DNA of 64,000 nucleotides from Diaphorobacter aerolatus (GTDB lineage Bacteria; Pseudomonadota; Gammaproteobacteria; Burkholderiales; Burkholderiaceae_C). The notes beneath the pieces are model-generated. The model made no database searches. It was not told the origin of the DNA and saw only the letters and a program-made list of their open reading frames with translations. The position numbers were made by a program, and so were the translations under genes. Shown one piece after another: positions 8,871-19,400 of the stretch. The stretch lies in NCBI RefSeq assembly GCF_014489535.1, contig NZ_CP060783.1, forward strand, positions 2,542,001 to 2,606,000. The letters run 5' to 3'. Positions within the stretch are counted from its first letter, which is position 1, and each line of letters opens with the position of its first letter.

Positions 8871-9888
8871 CGCTGCGCGGCCTCCCAGCCCAGATCGGCC
8901 AGCGGACCGGCCTTGCGGCCCGTCTCCACCGCGTCTTCGGCCGCTGCCGTTCCTTCGGCCGCGCGCTGCGCGATGCCGTGCAGGATCGCGGCCATGCGGA
9001 ACAGGTTGTAGGCGATGTAGAAGTCCCAATGTCCGGCGGCATCGCGGCCCGTGGCTTCGCCGTACCACTGCACGTATTGCGCTTCGCTGGGAATGCCGAG
9101 CGCGGCGAGATCGAGCCCGCCGATGCCGCGCCACAGATCGTGCGGAATGCGCCAGCCCATGCACTGGTACGCCAGATCGGCCAGCGGATGACCCAGCGTG
9201 GACAGCTCCCAGTCGAGCACGCCGATCACCCGCGCCTCGCTCGGGTGGAAGATCAGGTTGTCGAGCCGGTAGTCACCATGCACCAGCGTGGTCTCGTCGC
9301 CTTCGGGCAGATGCGCGGGCAGCCATTCCATGAGCCGGTGCATGGATGCATTCACGGGCAGCGTCGATTCCCTGCACTGGCGCGACCAGCGCGCGATCTG
9401 GCGGCTGACGTAGTTGCCTTCCTTGCCGTAGTCACCCAGACCCACGGCCTTGTGGTCCACCGCGTGCAGCGCGGCGATCACGCGGTTCATCTCGCGGTAG
9501 AGCGCCGTGCGTTCGGCGTTGGTCATGCCGGGCAGCGCCTGGTCCATGAACACGCGCCCCTCTAAAAACTCCATCACGAAGAACGGCGTGCCGATGAGGC
9601 TGGCATCCTCGCAATAGTCGAGCATGCGCGGCACCGGAACGCCGGTGTTCGCCAGCGCCTGCATCACGCGAAATTCGCGGTCGATGGCATGTGCCGACGC
9701 GATCAGCGTTCCCGGCGGCTTCTTGCGCAGAACGTAGTGGCGATTCTTGCCCGCATCGATGCGAAACGTGGGATTCGATTGCCCGCCCGCGAGCACGCTC
9801 ACCTTGACCGGCTCGGCGTCCGCAAGGCCTTTGTCGCGCAGGTAGGTTTCAAGCGCGTCGAGGGCAGTGGAGTGGCGACCGCGTTCAT
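8852..9888 (-). CDS. Phosphotransferase family (APH-like) protein, N-terminus frameshifted
   Basis: An aminoglycoside-phosphotransferase-fold protein of the type encoded beside acyl-CoA dehydrogenases (ACAD10/FadE36-like), of uncertain substrate. The kinase-like core shows LAGGQSNPTF at the start, the catalytic loop LVHGDYRLDN and the metal-binding IGVLDWE. The uninterrupted frame begins at 9802 with a GTG, but an ATG at 9888 overlapping the SDR stop codon, plus one extra C near 9869-9870, gives the expected N-terminus continuing into ALDALETYLRDKG. I therefore give the full span. It is the last gene of a three-gene operon with 4-bp overlaps, and its 3' end overlaps the convergent esterase gene by 19 bp. 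Confidence 0.8.
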
Positions 9889-10670
9889 AGGCCGCTCACC
9901 AGATGCGCGCCGTCCACGGCCACGGTTGCGCCCGACATCGCAGCGCCCGCGTCGGACGCCAGCAGCAGTAGCGGACCGTCGAGATCGCCAAGCTCACTGA
10001 AGCGGCGGCTCGGAATCCGCATGCGCAGCTTCTCCCCCAGCTCGCTCGTGAGGAAGTCGCGGTTCAGGTCGGTGATCACGTAGCCGGGCAGCAGGGCATT
10101 CACGCGAATGCCGTAGCGCGCAAGCTCCAGCGCCATGGCCTTGGTCGCCTGGATCACGCCTGCCTTGGAGATCGCATACGGTGCAACGCCGCCGCCCACG
10201 CGCTCGCCCAGAATCGAGGCCACGTTCACGATGGCACCGCCCTTCTTCGCGGCCACCATGCGGCGCGCGCCCTCGGTGGCGACGAGCCAGTTGCCCTTGA
10301 GGTTGGTGCCGATCACCTGGTCGAAATCGTCCTCGGTCTGATCGAGCAAGGCGCGCGTGACCGTGACACCCGCGTTGTTGATGATCACGTCGGGCACGGC
10401 CCATTCGCCGATGGCATCGAAGCCGCTCCTGACGCTTTGCGCGCTGCTCACGTCGAGCGAAAAAGCACGCGCCTGTCCACCGGCGTTCACGATCTCGTCC
10501 ACCACGGACTGCAACTTGTCGCCGCGCCGCGCCGCCACGGCCACCCTGGCACCGTGGGCCGCGAGCATCTTCGCGAAGTGGGTGCCAAGCCCGCTCGATG
10601 CGCCGGTCACGAGCGCGAGTCGGCCCCTGAGACTGAATCTGTCGATGACATTGCTGGTGCTGCTACTCAT
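9885..10670 (-). CDS. SDR family oxidoreductase
   Basis: A 261-residue NAD(P)-dependent short-chain dehydrogenase. Residues about 18-24 carry the cofactor-binding TGASSGLG, followed by NNAG near 95, a catalytic Ser in VNVASILGE, and the YAISK motif (Tyr and Lys) near 172. The ATG at 10670 overlaps the stop codon of the acyl-CoA dehydrogenase gene (ATGA), and its own stop overlaps the start of the phosphotransferase gene in the same way, so the three are translationally coupled. The context suggests a 3-hydroxyacyl-CoA or similar substrate in fatty-acid or branched acyl degradation, which is inference. Confidence 0.88.
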   Translation of the reverse strand: MSSSTSNVIDRFSLRGRLALVTGASSGLGTHFAKMLAAHGARVAVAARRGDKLQSVVDEIVNAGGQARAFSLDVSSAQSVRSGFDAIGEWAVPDVIINNAGVTVTRALLDQTEDDFDQVIGTNLKGNWLVATEGARRMVAAKKGGAIVNVASILGERVGGGVAPYAISKAGVIQATKAMALELARYGIRVNALLPGYVITDLNRDFLTSELGEKLRMRIPSRRFSELGDLDGPLLLLASDAGAAMSGATVAVDGAHLVSGL

Positions 10671-11860
10671 GCCGATGCCTCCGCCGCCGCATGTGCCTTC
10701 TCGGCCATGTGCACCAGCTTGCGCGCCATGCTCCAGCGGTGCACCTCGCTCGGGCCGTCGTAGATGCGGAAGGCGCGCATGTCGCTGAAGATGCGCATCA
10801 CCGGGGTTTCGCCCGTCACGCCCTGACCGCCCAGCATCTGCACGCTGCGGTCGACCACGCGCCATTCGGCCTCGGAGCAGATCACCTTGGCGCGGCTCGA
10901 TTCATAGTTGCCCTTCTCGCCCTGATCGAGCAGCCACGCCGTGTGCCAGATGTTCAGGCGCGCGGTGTGCAGGTCCATGTCGTTGTCGGCCAGCATGAAG
11001 CCCACGCCTTCGTGCTCGGCCAGCGGCTTGCCGAAGGCCTGGCGCTTGCGCGTGTACTCGAGCGCGGTTTCATGCGCCCGGCGTGCCTGACCAAGCCAGC
11101 GCATGCAGTGCGTGAGGCGCGCGGGCGCGAGCCGCACCTGCGCATAGCGAAAGCCCTTGCCGACCTCGCCGAGCACGTCGCTTGCGGGCACGCGCAGATT
11201 GGTGAAACGCAGCACGCCATGGCCGCCGGTGAAGCACGAATCCATCGCGTCCATGCTGCGTTCGAGAACGATCTCGGGCCGGTCCATGTCCGAGAGGAAC
11301 ATGGTCGCCGAGCCGTCCTCCATGCGCGCCATGATGATCACGTAGTCCGCGCCTTCCGCGCCGGTGATGAACCATTTCACGCCGTTGATCAGGTAGTCGT
11401 CCCCGTCCCTGGTGGCGGTGGTTGCGAGCATCGACGGGTCGGCACCTGCACCGGGCGAAGGCTCGGTCATCGCAAAGCATGAGCGCGTTTTGCCTTCGAC
11501 CTGCGGACGCAGCCAGCGCTCCTTCTGCGCGTGCGTCGCAACCTCCTCCATCAGGTGGATGTTGCCCTCGTCGGGCGCATGGATGTTCATCGCCGTGGGG
11601 CCGAGCCACGAGTAGCCGGCCTCCTCGAAGACCACGGCCTTTTCGATGTGCGTGAGGCCGAGGCCGCCCATGTCCCTGGATGCGTGCGGCGTGAGCAGCC
11701 CGGCGGCGCGTGCGCGCTGCACCAGTTCGCGGCGCAATTCCTCGCTCGGTCCGTGCGCGGACTGGCGCGGGTCGCGCTCCATGGGGATCACCTGCTCGGC
11801 GATGAAGCGCCGCGTCCTGCCTTGCAGTTCGCGCAACTCGGGGGAAAGCGAAAAGTCCAT
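10667..11860 (-). CDS. Acyl-CoA dehydrogenase family protein
   Basis: A 397-residue FAD-dependent enzyme of acyl-CoA beta-oxidation. It shows the family signatures FAMTEPSPGAGADPSM (FAD/substrate loop, about residues 132-147), WFITGAEGADY, and the C-terminal MLGGQGVTGETPVMRIFSD stretch typical of the FadE/ACAD10-11-like group. It is the first gene of an operon with an SDR and a phosphotransferase, and is divergent from a GntR/FadR-type regulator. Substrate chain length cannot be read from sequence. Confidence 0.9.
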   Translation of the reverse strand: MDFSLSPELRELQGRTRRFIAEQVIPMERDPRQSAHGPSEELRRELVQRARAAGLLTPHASRDMGGLGLTHIEKAVVFEEAGYSWLGPTAMNIHAPDEGNIHLMEEVATHAQKERWLRPQVEGKTRSCFAMTEPSPGAGADPSMLATTATRDGDDYLINGVKWFITGAEGADYVIIMARMEDGSATMFLSDMDRPEIVLERSMDAMDSCFTGGHGVLRFTNLRVPASDVLGEVGKGFRYAQVRLAPARLTHCMRWLGQARRAHETALEYTRKRQAFGKPLAEHEGVGFMLADNDMDLHTARLNIWHTAWLLDQGEKGNYESSRAKVICSEAEWRVVDRSVQMLGGQGVTGETPVMRIFSDMRAFRIYDGPSEVHRWSMARKLVHMAEKAHAAAEASA

Positions 11861-11936
11861 GGAGTCTCCTGTTGAAACCGGGGTGGCAAAGAATCAATCA
11901 ACCGGCATCTTGCAACGAATTCGTCGGACCGTGCAG

Positions 11937-11949
11937 ATTGTTGAACAAT
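11937..11949. promoter_or_regulatory. Palindromic candidate operator for the GntR regulator
   Basis: ATTGTT-G-AACAAT is a perfect 6-1-6 palindrome in the 186-bp region between the divergent acyl-CoA dehydrogenase and GntR genes. It lies 77 bp upstream of the former and 98 bp upstream of the latter. FadR/FCD regulators usually bind short palindromes of this size, so it is the best candidate site for control of both genes. Confidence 0.5.
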
Positions 11950-12046
11950 ATTGAAGCACAATTACCTGCGCCTGAGCTATCCTGTTGGCGACATCCGTCG
12001 GCGTATTCCGCGCTGACCTCCCTCCACCCACCCTCTTCACGTTCTC

Positions 12047-12733
12047 ATGGCGCGCATCCTGCTGACCGAGCCATCCAGCCCCCATTCCGGCAGCGCGCCC
12101 GACGCCTCGCGCAGCGCCTCCGGCACGGTGTTCTACGGCATCATGAATGGTCTCGAAAGCCAGCAATTCGTGCCCGGACAGCGGCTGGTCGAGGTCGATC
12201 TGGCCGCGCAATATGGCGTGAGCCGCAATTCCGTGCGCGAGGCATTGCAGCGCCTGGCGGCGGAAGGCGTGGTGGAACTCTCGCGCAACAAGGGCGCGGC
12301 GATCCGCTCGCTGAGCCTTGCTCAGACGCTCGAAGTGCTGGACGTTGCAGAGCGCATGACCGGCCTGCTCGCCCTGAGCGCCGCCAAGGGCATCGCCGCA
12401 GGTCGGCCACGCAAGGCTATCGAGCAGGCGCTGCGCGAACTCTCCAGGGCCAATGACGCGCACGACGGCGACGCCTTCGCGCGCGCGCGCCGCGGCCTCT
12501 ACCGTGCGCTGCTCGAGGCCGGGGGCAGCCAGGAATTGCGCCGCTTGTTTCCGTCGATCCAGATGCCCATCGTCTATGCCCAGCACCGCCCCGCCACGTT
12601 GCAGAAGGTACGCATGCGCGACTATCTGGCGATGAGTGAATCCATCCTCGCAGGCAATGCGCAGGCCGCCGACAAGGCAGGCATGGCGCACGTGCAGAAC
12701 GTGCGCGCCGCGATCCTGAGCAAATCCGCGTAG
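12047..12733 (+). CDS. GntR family transcriptional regulator (FCD domain)
   Basis: A 228-residue DNA-binding regulator. The winged helix-turn-helix covers about residues 26-92, with PGQRLVEVDLAAQYGVSRNS followed by VREALQRLAAEGVV, diagnostic of GntR. The C-terminal part (about 100-220) is all helical, as in the FCD effector-binding domain. It is divergent from the acyl-CoA dehydrogenase operon and probably represses it in the absence of an acyl-CoA or organic acid ligand; this is inference from position. Confidence 0.85.
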   Translation: MARILLTEPSSPHSGSAPDASRSASGTVFYGIMNGLESQQFVPGQRLVEVDLAAQYGVSRNSVREALQRLAAEGVVELSRNKGAAIRSLSLAQTLEVLDVAERMTGLLALSAAKGIAAGRPRKAIEQALRELSRANDAHDGDAFARARRGLYRALLEAGGSQELRRLFPSIQMPIVYAQHRPATLQKVRMRDYLAMSESILAGNAQAADKAGMAHVQNVRAAILSKSA

Positions 12734-12737
12734 TCCG

Positions 12738-14149
12738 TCAACGCCGCGCGGCGAGCAGTTCCTTTTTCACCGCATCCTGAAAACGCGGATCCAGCATCGC
12801 CGCCACGTTGCAGCGCGACCATGGCGACGGCGCGGCGGGGTCGAGGTGGAACACGCGACCCGGCGCCATCTTCACGCCGTGCGGCAGCAGCGCCTCGGCC
12901 CATTGCAGCGAGTCTTCCACGCCTGGAAACCTCACCCACAGATACAGCGTCTGCGCATTGCGCGCGAACACTTCGCAGCCTTGCGCGTCGAGCCATGATT
13001 GCGCCTGCTGCGTCGCAGCGCCCAGCTTCTGGCGCAGCTTCACGAGATGGCGTTCGTAGCGCCCCTCGCGCAGCATCACATCGACCATGCGTTCGCAGTA
13101 TTCCGATCCGCTCACGTGGATCAACGCCTTCAGATCGGCCAGATCATTGGCCAGCGCGGCGCTGCACGCGATATAGCCCACGCGCAGAGCGGCCGAAAAC
13201 GACTTGGAAAAACTACCGATGTAGAGCGTGCGCTCCAGCTGATCGAGCGTGGACAGCCGCACCGACGAGGGCGGCTTGAAATCGGCGAACGGGTCGTCTT
13301 CGACGAACACCAGATTGTGCTTCTCCGCGAGCTGCAGCAGCCGGTACGCCTTGGGTGCGCCGAGGTCCGAGCCGGTCGGGTTGTGCGCCAGCGATTGGGT
13401 GAAGAACAGCCGTGGCCGTTCGGTGGTGAGGATGTTCTCCAGCGCGGCGAGATCGGGTCCGTCGGCCTGACGCGGCACGCCGATCACGCGCGCCCCCGCG
13501 AGCTTGAGCTTGCCGAACAGCAGGTAGTAGCCCGGCTCGTCGACCAGCACGGTCGCGCCCGGTGGAACGAAATAGCGGATCACCAGATCGAGAGCATCAT
13601 TCGCGCCCTGCGTGAGAACCAGTTGATGCGGCGTCACCGCGAGCCCCAGCACCCCGAGCTTGCGCACCAGCGAATCGCGCAGCGGCGCGTAGCCAAAGCG
13701 ATTGCCGTAGCGAAACAACGAACCCAGCCCGGTGCGCACGACCTTCTGGTGGTAGCGATCCATGCGCATGTCGGCCAGCCATTCGATGGGCGGAAAACCG
13801 TCGCCCACGGCGGCAACCTCGGGCTGGGTGATGAGCTGCTCGCGCGCCAGCCAGACGGTATCCATGGCGCGCACGAGCTGGCCGCTGTCCTCGTCGGCGG
13901 CCCGGGGTTTGCGCACCTGCCCGGCTGAAACATAGAAGCCCGAGCCGCGCCGGGCTCGATGAGCCCGCGCGAGACCAGCAGGTCGAATGCCGATACCACC
14001 GTGTTCTTGGCGTAGCGATGCAGTTGCGCCAGCTCGCGCAGCGACGGCAGTTTATCGCCGGGCTGGTACACGCCGTCGGCGATCTGCTGGCCGATGAGGT
14101 CGGCCAGTTTTTGCGCAATCGGCGCGGCGCGTCTTGGGGTCTCCGTCAT
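12738..14149 (-). pseudogene. MocR-type regulator (GntR HTH plus aminotransferase domain), frameshifted
   Basis: The N-terminal part, starting at ATG 14149, is a GntR winged helix (YQPGDKLPSLRELAQ, KNTVVSAFDLL). The rest, in another frame, is a fold-type-I aminotransferase domain with the PLP lysine in IGSFSKSFSAALRVG and the aspartate motif VFVEDDPFADF. The junction lies at the GGG at 13952-13954 (CCC on the coding strand); one more C gives RGLIEP followed by RRGSGFYVSAG, the expected linker, and a protein of about 470 residues. MocR proteins use PLP as effector or cofactor while regulating a neighbouring gene. This one is divergent from HMG-CoA reductase and probably controls it. As read the two domains are uncoupled. 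Confidence 0.85.
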
Positions 14150-14195
14150 GGGTTCGCGTCTCCCGATTGCTGCACTGCAACGACACTGTTTGCCC

Positions 14196-14236
14196 AAACT
14201 GTACCTTTAATCGACGGTACAGTTTGAATACAGTTT
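14196..14236. promoter_or_regulatory. Inverted and direct repeat array between MocR and HMG-CoA reductase genes
   Basis: AAACTGTACC (14196-14205) and its exact complement GGTACAGTTT (14216-14225) are separated by 10 bp, and a further ACAGTTT follows at 14230-14236 as a direct repeat 11 bp after the one inside the right arm. MocR regulators typically bind paired or tandem half-sites of this kind. The array sits 47 bp upstream of the MocR start and 64 bp upstream of the reductase start, so it could serve both. Confidence 0.65.
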
Positions 14237-14299
14237 GTCCAACCGTTTGAAATTGCACCGCGTCGGCGCAACCCTCCTTTTCCGTACTGGACTCCGCAC

Positions 14300-15589
14300 A
14301 TGGCCATCGATTCCCGCCTCCCCAACTTCCGCGCCCTCAACCCCGCCGAGCGTTGGGACTACATCGCCAGGGCCTGCAAGCTGAGTGACGAAGAGCGTGC
14401 GCTGATCAGCAGTCCCGGTGCGCTGCCACACGCGCTCGCCGACGGCATGATCGAGAACGTGATCGGCACCTTCGAACTGCCGATCGGCGTGGCCGGCAAC
14501 TTCCAGATCAACGGCCGCGATGTGCTGGTGCCGCTGGCGGTCGAGGAGCCCTCGATCATCGCCGCCGCATCCTTCATGGCAAAGCTGGCGCGTGACGATG
14601 GCGGCTTCCAGACGTCGAGCACCTTGCCGCTGATGCGCGCACAGGTGCAGGTCCTGGGTGTGAACGATCCCTACGGCGCACGCATCGCGCTGTTCAAGGC
14701 GCGTGACGAAATCCTCGCGCTCGCCAACAGCCGCGACAAGGTGTTGATCGGGCTGGGTGGCGGCTGCAAGGACATTGAAGTGCACGTGTTCCCAAGCACG
14801 CCACGCGGCCCGATGGTGGTGCTGCACCTGATTGTCGACGTGCGCGACGCGATGGGTGCAAACACCGTGAATACCATGGCCGAATCGATCTCACCGCTGA
14901 TCGAACAGCTCACCGGCGGATCGGTGCGCCTGCGCATCCTCTCGAACCTCGCCGACCTGCGCCTGGCCCGCGCCCGCGTGCGCCTGACGCCCGGGACGCT
15001 GACCACCAGGGAGCGCAGCGGCGCCGAGATCATCGAAGGCATTCTGGACGCCTACACCTTCGCCGCCATCGACCCGTACCGCGCCGCAACCCACAACAAA
15101 GGCATCATGAACGGCATCGATCCGGTCATCGTCGCCACCGGCAACGACTGGCGCGCGGTCGAAGCCGGAGCGCACGCCTATGCCTGCCGCAATGGCCACT
15201 ACACCTCGCTCACCACCTGGGAGAAGGACAACAGCGGCGCGCTGGTCGGCACCATCGAGCTGCCGATGCCCGTGGGTCTGGTCGGCGGCGCGACCAAGAC
15301 CCATCCGCTGGCGCGTCTGGCGCTCAAGATCATGGATGTCAGGTCCGCACAGGAACTCGGTGAAATCGCTGCCGCCGTGGGCCTGGCGCAGAACCTCGGC
15401 GCGCTGCGCGCACTGGCCACCGAAGGCATCCAGCGCGGCCACATGGCGCTGCACGCGCGCAACATTGCGCTGGTCGCGGGAGCCGTGGGTGAAGAAGTCG
15501 AGCAGGTCGCCAAGCGCCTCGCCGCCGAACACGATGTGCGCACCGACCGCGCGCTCGAAGTGCTCGCCGAGTTGCGCGGCAAGAAGTAA
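14300..15589 (+). CDS. mvaA: Hydroxymethylglutaryl-CoA reductase, degradative (class II)
   Basis: Interconverts mevalonate and HMG-CoA using NAD(P)(H); class II enzymes in Pseudomonas mevalonii and Delftia act in mevalonate catabolism. The 429-residue protein matches class II in length and signatures: catalytic Glu in VEEPSIIAA (about residue 83), Lys in HNKGIMNG (about 267), Asp in [11 protein letters not shown] (about 283), and the C-terminal His in [10 protein letters not shown]. It is not accompanied by an HMG-CoA lyase gene here. The divergent MocR-type gene and the operator array suggest ligand-induced expression. The symbol follows the P. mevalonii name. Confidence 0.92.
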   Translation: MAIDSRLPNFRALNPAERWDYIARACKLSDEERALISSPGALPHALADGMIENVIGTFELPIGVAGNFQINGRDVLVPLAVEEPSIIAAASFMAKLARDDGGFQTSSTLPLMRAQVQVLGVNDPYGARIALFKARDEILALANSRDKVLIGLGGGCKDIEVHVFPSTPRGPMVVLHLIVDVRDAMGANTVNTMAESISPLIEQLTGGSVRLRILSNLADLRLARARVRLTPGTLTTRERSGAEIIEGILDAYTFAAIDPYRAATHNKGIMNGIDPVIVATGNDWRAVEAGAHAYACRNGHYTSLTTWEKDNSGALVGTIELPMPVGLVGGATKTHPLARLALKIMDVRSAQELGEIAAAVGLAQNLGALRALATEGIQRGHMALHARNIALVAGAVGEEVEQVAKRLAAEHDVRTDRALEVLAELRGKK

Positions 15590-15683
15590 ATCGCGGGCCT
15601 TCCTTTTCCGCCCAAAAGCCGCGAGCACTGAAGCCCGCGCGCGGCTCGCATCCGCCGCGCGCGCAATGCGGGACAATCACGCC

Positions 15684-15950
15684 ATGACGACCGCCCCAGA
15701 AAAGCAAGCGCGCAATCCGCTCCACGGCATCACTCTTGAACGCATGGTGACCGAGCTCGCCGATTTTTTCGGCTGGGCCGAGCTGGGCGAGCGCATTCCG
15801 GTGCGCTGCTTCACGCACGACCCGAGCGTGTCGTCGAGCCTCAAGTTTCTGCGCAAGACGCCCTGGGCGCGCGAGAAGGTGGAAGGGCTTTATCTGTTCA
15901 TGCTGCGTGAGCAGCGGCGCGAGGCCGAGCGCGACGCAGCATCACGTTGA
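15684..15950 (+). CDS. VF530 family (DUF2132) small protein
   Basis: An 88-residue protein with the strongly conserved VF530 pattern: [38 protein letters not shown] and [20 protein letters not shown]. The family is small and widespread in proteobacteria; a member from Vibrio fischeri has a known structure and is proposed to bind DNA. No clear role is known. The ATG at 15684 gives the family length. It is downstream of HMG-CoA reductase with a 94-bp gap and is probably transcribed separately or by read-through. Confidence 0.85.
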   Translation: MTTAPEKQARNPLHGITLERMVTELADFFGWAELGERIPVRCFTHDPSVSSSLKFLRKTPWAREKVEGLYLFMLREQRREAERDAASR

Positions 15951-15980
15951 TGGTTTTGCAGCGGCAGGCCGCCTGCGCAC

Positions 15981-16424
15981 TCACCAGCAGGAGGCTCCGG
16001 TCAGCCGCGATCCACCGCCATCGACATTGCTCTGCGCGCCGGTGTGGGCCAGCACGTAGGTATAGCACTTCAGGTCCTTGGTCTGCGAGCCCTGCGGTAC
16101 GGCCTTGACGGAATAGCTCTTTGCATCATCGATGAAGTCGACCGACAACTGGTAGTAGCTGCTGCCTCCCGAGCTTTGCACGACGGCGGGCAGCGCTGCG
16201 TAGCCAAGCTCCGCAGCCGTCTTGGCGTAGCGGTTGTGGATGCTGTAAAAGCGCTCCTGCCGCCCTGCCACCTCGAGCACGGCGTTCTTGGCGTCGGTGC
16301 GGCGCGCGCGCCTCATGTATTCGCTGTAGCTTGGAAACGCCAGCGCGGCGAGGATGGCGATGCAGGCCACGGTGATCATCAATTCGACAAGCGTGAATCC
16401 GTTCATCCGTTTCATTTCGCACAT
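15981..16424 (-). CDS. pilE: Type IV pilin-like protein PilE
   Basis: A 147-residue minor pilin or pseudopilin. The class III signal is MKRMNG followed by FTLVELMITVACIAILAALA, giving prepilin peptidase cleavage after Gly and the +5 Glu. A helical shaft and a C-terminal domain with two cysteines (CYTYV and the terminal CW) follow. It is the last gene of the fimT-pilVWX-pilY1-pilE cluster and starts 15 bp after pilY1. The start at 16424 (MCEMKRMNG) is used; 16415 is an alternative that gives a shorter, more typical leader. Confidence 0.85.
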   Translation of the reverse strand: MCEMKRMNGFTLVELMITVACIAILAALAFPSYSEYMRRARRTDAKNAVLEVAGRQERFYSIHNRYAKTAAELGYAALPAVVQSSGGSSYYQLSVDFIDDAKSYSVKAVPQGSQTKDLKCYTYVLAHTGAQSNVDGGGSRLTGASCW

Positions 16425-16438
16425 GGTCGGGTTCCCGT

Positions 16439-19400
16439 TCAACGCAATTGAATCCACGTGAGGCGGCCACCGCCCGATATGGACGGCTGGATCCTGGTGA
16501 ACTTCTGTTCGCCGTCCCGGGCTCCGCTCCATATCACCGGGCCTCCTGGTGTCTCCTGCCGATTCACGCTGCCGACCTGATTGAGCATGAGTGCGGCGAG
16601 CGGCGCGCCGGTCGCCGTCGTCCCGTCGGTGATGTAGGGACGATCGAGCGATCCCGTATCGGGGTTGAGCGTCAGGAGAAAGCCCGTCGTCTCTCCGGCC
16701 GTGCAGGTGGCGGGGTCGATTGCCGAATTGCCCGGAATGATCGTATTGAGCGTCAACATCCCGTCGTTCAGCGTCGGGTTGTAGATGACCTGTTCATACC
16801 ACGTGCCTTTGTCGCTGCTCGTTGTCGTACCCGGCAAGGCAATTCGCCAGCCCACATGATTGTTGGCCGTGGATTCGCAACGGTTGCTGCCAACCCAGCA
16901 GACGGGGTTGCTGCTGACGGTGCGCCCCTGCGTGGTGTATCCACTGCCGATGACCGTGACGGCGTTGAGCGTTTGCGTCTGCAGCCCCTCGCCCGTGGTG
17001 TTGCGCGACGCCGGGAGTGACGCGTAGGCGGTTGTGCTTCTGGCATTCCAGGCTTCGAGATTCCAGTCCCACAGGCCGTAGAGGTACTGGGCTCCCGCAG
17101 CGGGAACCGCGCCGCCGCTCGTGGTGGCGGGCAGTAGCAGACCGGTTCCGAAATTGATGATCAATCGCGGTGACGCGATGCCCGGCTGTTTCACGCGGCT
17201 CACCGTGGGCTGCGTCGAGATCGGCAGACCGGTCGCCGCAAGCGGCTTGCTGTCTGCCTTCCAGTCTGCCGCATTGCTGCTGCTCAGGTCGAAACGCCAG
17301 AGGTTGCCCTTGAGGTCGCCCGCGTACACATAGTCCGTGACCTTGTCGCCATCGAGATCGGCGGACGTGAGTTCGATGATGCCGTTCTTGCCGACTCCGG
17401 CAGCCGGTGCTGCCGCGCCCGAATCGAGATAACGGAAGCTGGTCGCGCCCGATGCGGAATCCACCGTCATCACGAAGATTCCAGCCTTGCCGCTCGCGCT
17501 GTTGCGGCCATTGCCGAACAGCACGGCCCAATGACCGTTGTGAAGACGCCGCACGATCGGCTTGCCGGAAACACTGCCCAGATGCTTGCCGCACTGGGTA
17601 TCGCCGATACAGGTGATGGTGCTGGAAGTCCAGTCGCCCACGACGACTGCCTCGGCACTGGCATCACTGCTGGAAAAGGCGGACGGATCGGTGACGTCGA
17701 GCACGTAGAACGCGCCCTGCGCGGTGTCGGTCAGATTGCCGATGACGCCGCCCTTGTTGCCGCCATTGCCCAGCCCGCCCGCGAGCCAGGTGTGCCACGC
17801 GCCCCGGTAATACAGATCGCCGGTTCCGGGCGAGCCGTCCACATAGGCATTGTGTGCGTACTTCTCGTCGCTGAAATTTGCGGGGTCGGTCACGCTGCTC
17901 ACACCGAACGAAGCGAGCGCCGCTCCAGGCATGTAGGCGATGAGTTCACGCCCGTCGTTGGCCGAGAGCGGATCGAACTTGCCGCCCCGGTAGGCTCCCG
18001 CGCGAAAGCCATGCAGAAAGCCATCGTTGGCGCCGACATACACCACGTTGGTGCGCGATGCCTTGCTCGCCGCGAACGCCGAATAGGACGTATCGCCCTC
18101 GGGCATGGCCGCATCGGGATACAACGCATCCACCCACACCTGCCGATACGACTGGTTGGGCGGGCCTACCCACGCGGGATTCGAACTCTGAATGTCGCCC
18201 AGTACCCCGGTGCGTTTGCGATAGGTCTGGTGGGTGCTGGTGGCCTGGGTTTCGTAGGTCCGATCTCCAGCGAGATAGTTCAGACGCGAGGCGTCCTGCG
18301 CCGCACCGGGCACCACGTTGCTCAGGCTCAGCGCCTTCTGCTGGGCGTCGCCGAGGCGGTCCCAGCGCAAGGGAATTCCGGCCGCGCCATTCCACGTCAT
18401 GAGGTTGCGCTGCGCGGGGGATTGCGCCGTCACCAAAGCCCCGCCCGTCGAGGCGCAGACACCGCCGGTCAACACGCAACTGGCATTCCAGTTCGCCATC
18501 GGTGCCACCGAGACTCGGTCGGTGGCCGGGTTGTAGACCATGTTCTTCGCGATGAACTCTCCCCACCAGTTTTCCGTGTGGAAGTACGAAAAGAAGACCT
18601 GATCGCCGGTTTCGAGCTTGGTCGATGGATCGGTATTGGCCGACGAGGTCGTCGTCGACGCGCTCAACTGCTCGGCGCGAAAGCAACTGATCTCATGCAC
18701 GTTGCTGCCGGTTCCGGTGCTGGCCGCAAAGCCGAAGTAAAACTTGGACGGCAGGGTTTCGTCAGCCGCGAGAATGGATTTGTCGCGCACCACATCCACA
18801 AAATTGCCGCCTTTGACGCTGTAGGCAAGACTGATCTCGCCCTTGCGGGAAAGCCGCAGGTCATAGGTGATCGCGTTGGCGTCGGTGCGTCGGGGCGCTG
18901 CGATACCCTGCTGGTTCGCGATCTTCGCAGGCACCACCGAGCTTCCGAGCCACCGGTTGTTGGGAACGCTGATGAGCTTGCCACCCGCGCTGACCGTGCC
19001 CTTGGTGCACGCATCCTTGAGCGCCGTCCGCTTGGCGGTCGGAGGCATCGCGTTGGGGAAGGCGGGCTTGGTCTGCGCATTGGCATTCAGATAGGTCCAA
19101 TTGACGTTACCCCGGCCCCGCAACACGACGTTGTTGGGCTTGGGCGCTTCGCCGGTGTTGCCCACCTTGTTGCTCGCATTGAAGTTGCCGAACTCGTCGA
19201 TTCCAAGCCCGATGAAGCCGCCGACGAGCCCTCCCGGATCGGCGGGAATATTGTCGGCATCGGACGAACACCCGTAGCCGAGCGAAGCGCCCGTGGCCCC
19301 GAGTCCGGGCAATTTGGTTGCGCTCAACTCGCCGATCAGTTGCTGTACCTGGTCCCCGTCGATCAGGAAAAAACTCAGTCCGTCCGCGCCGTTGCCATCC

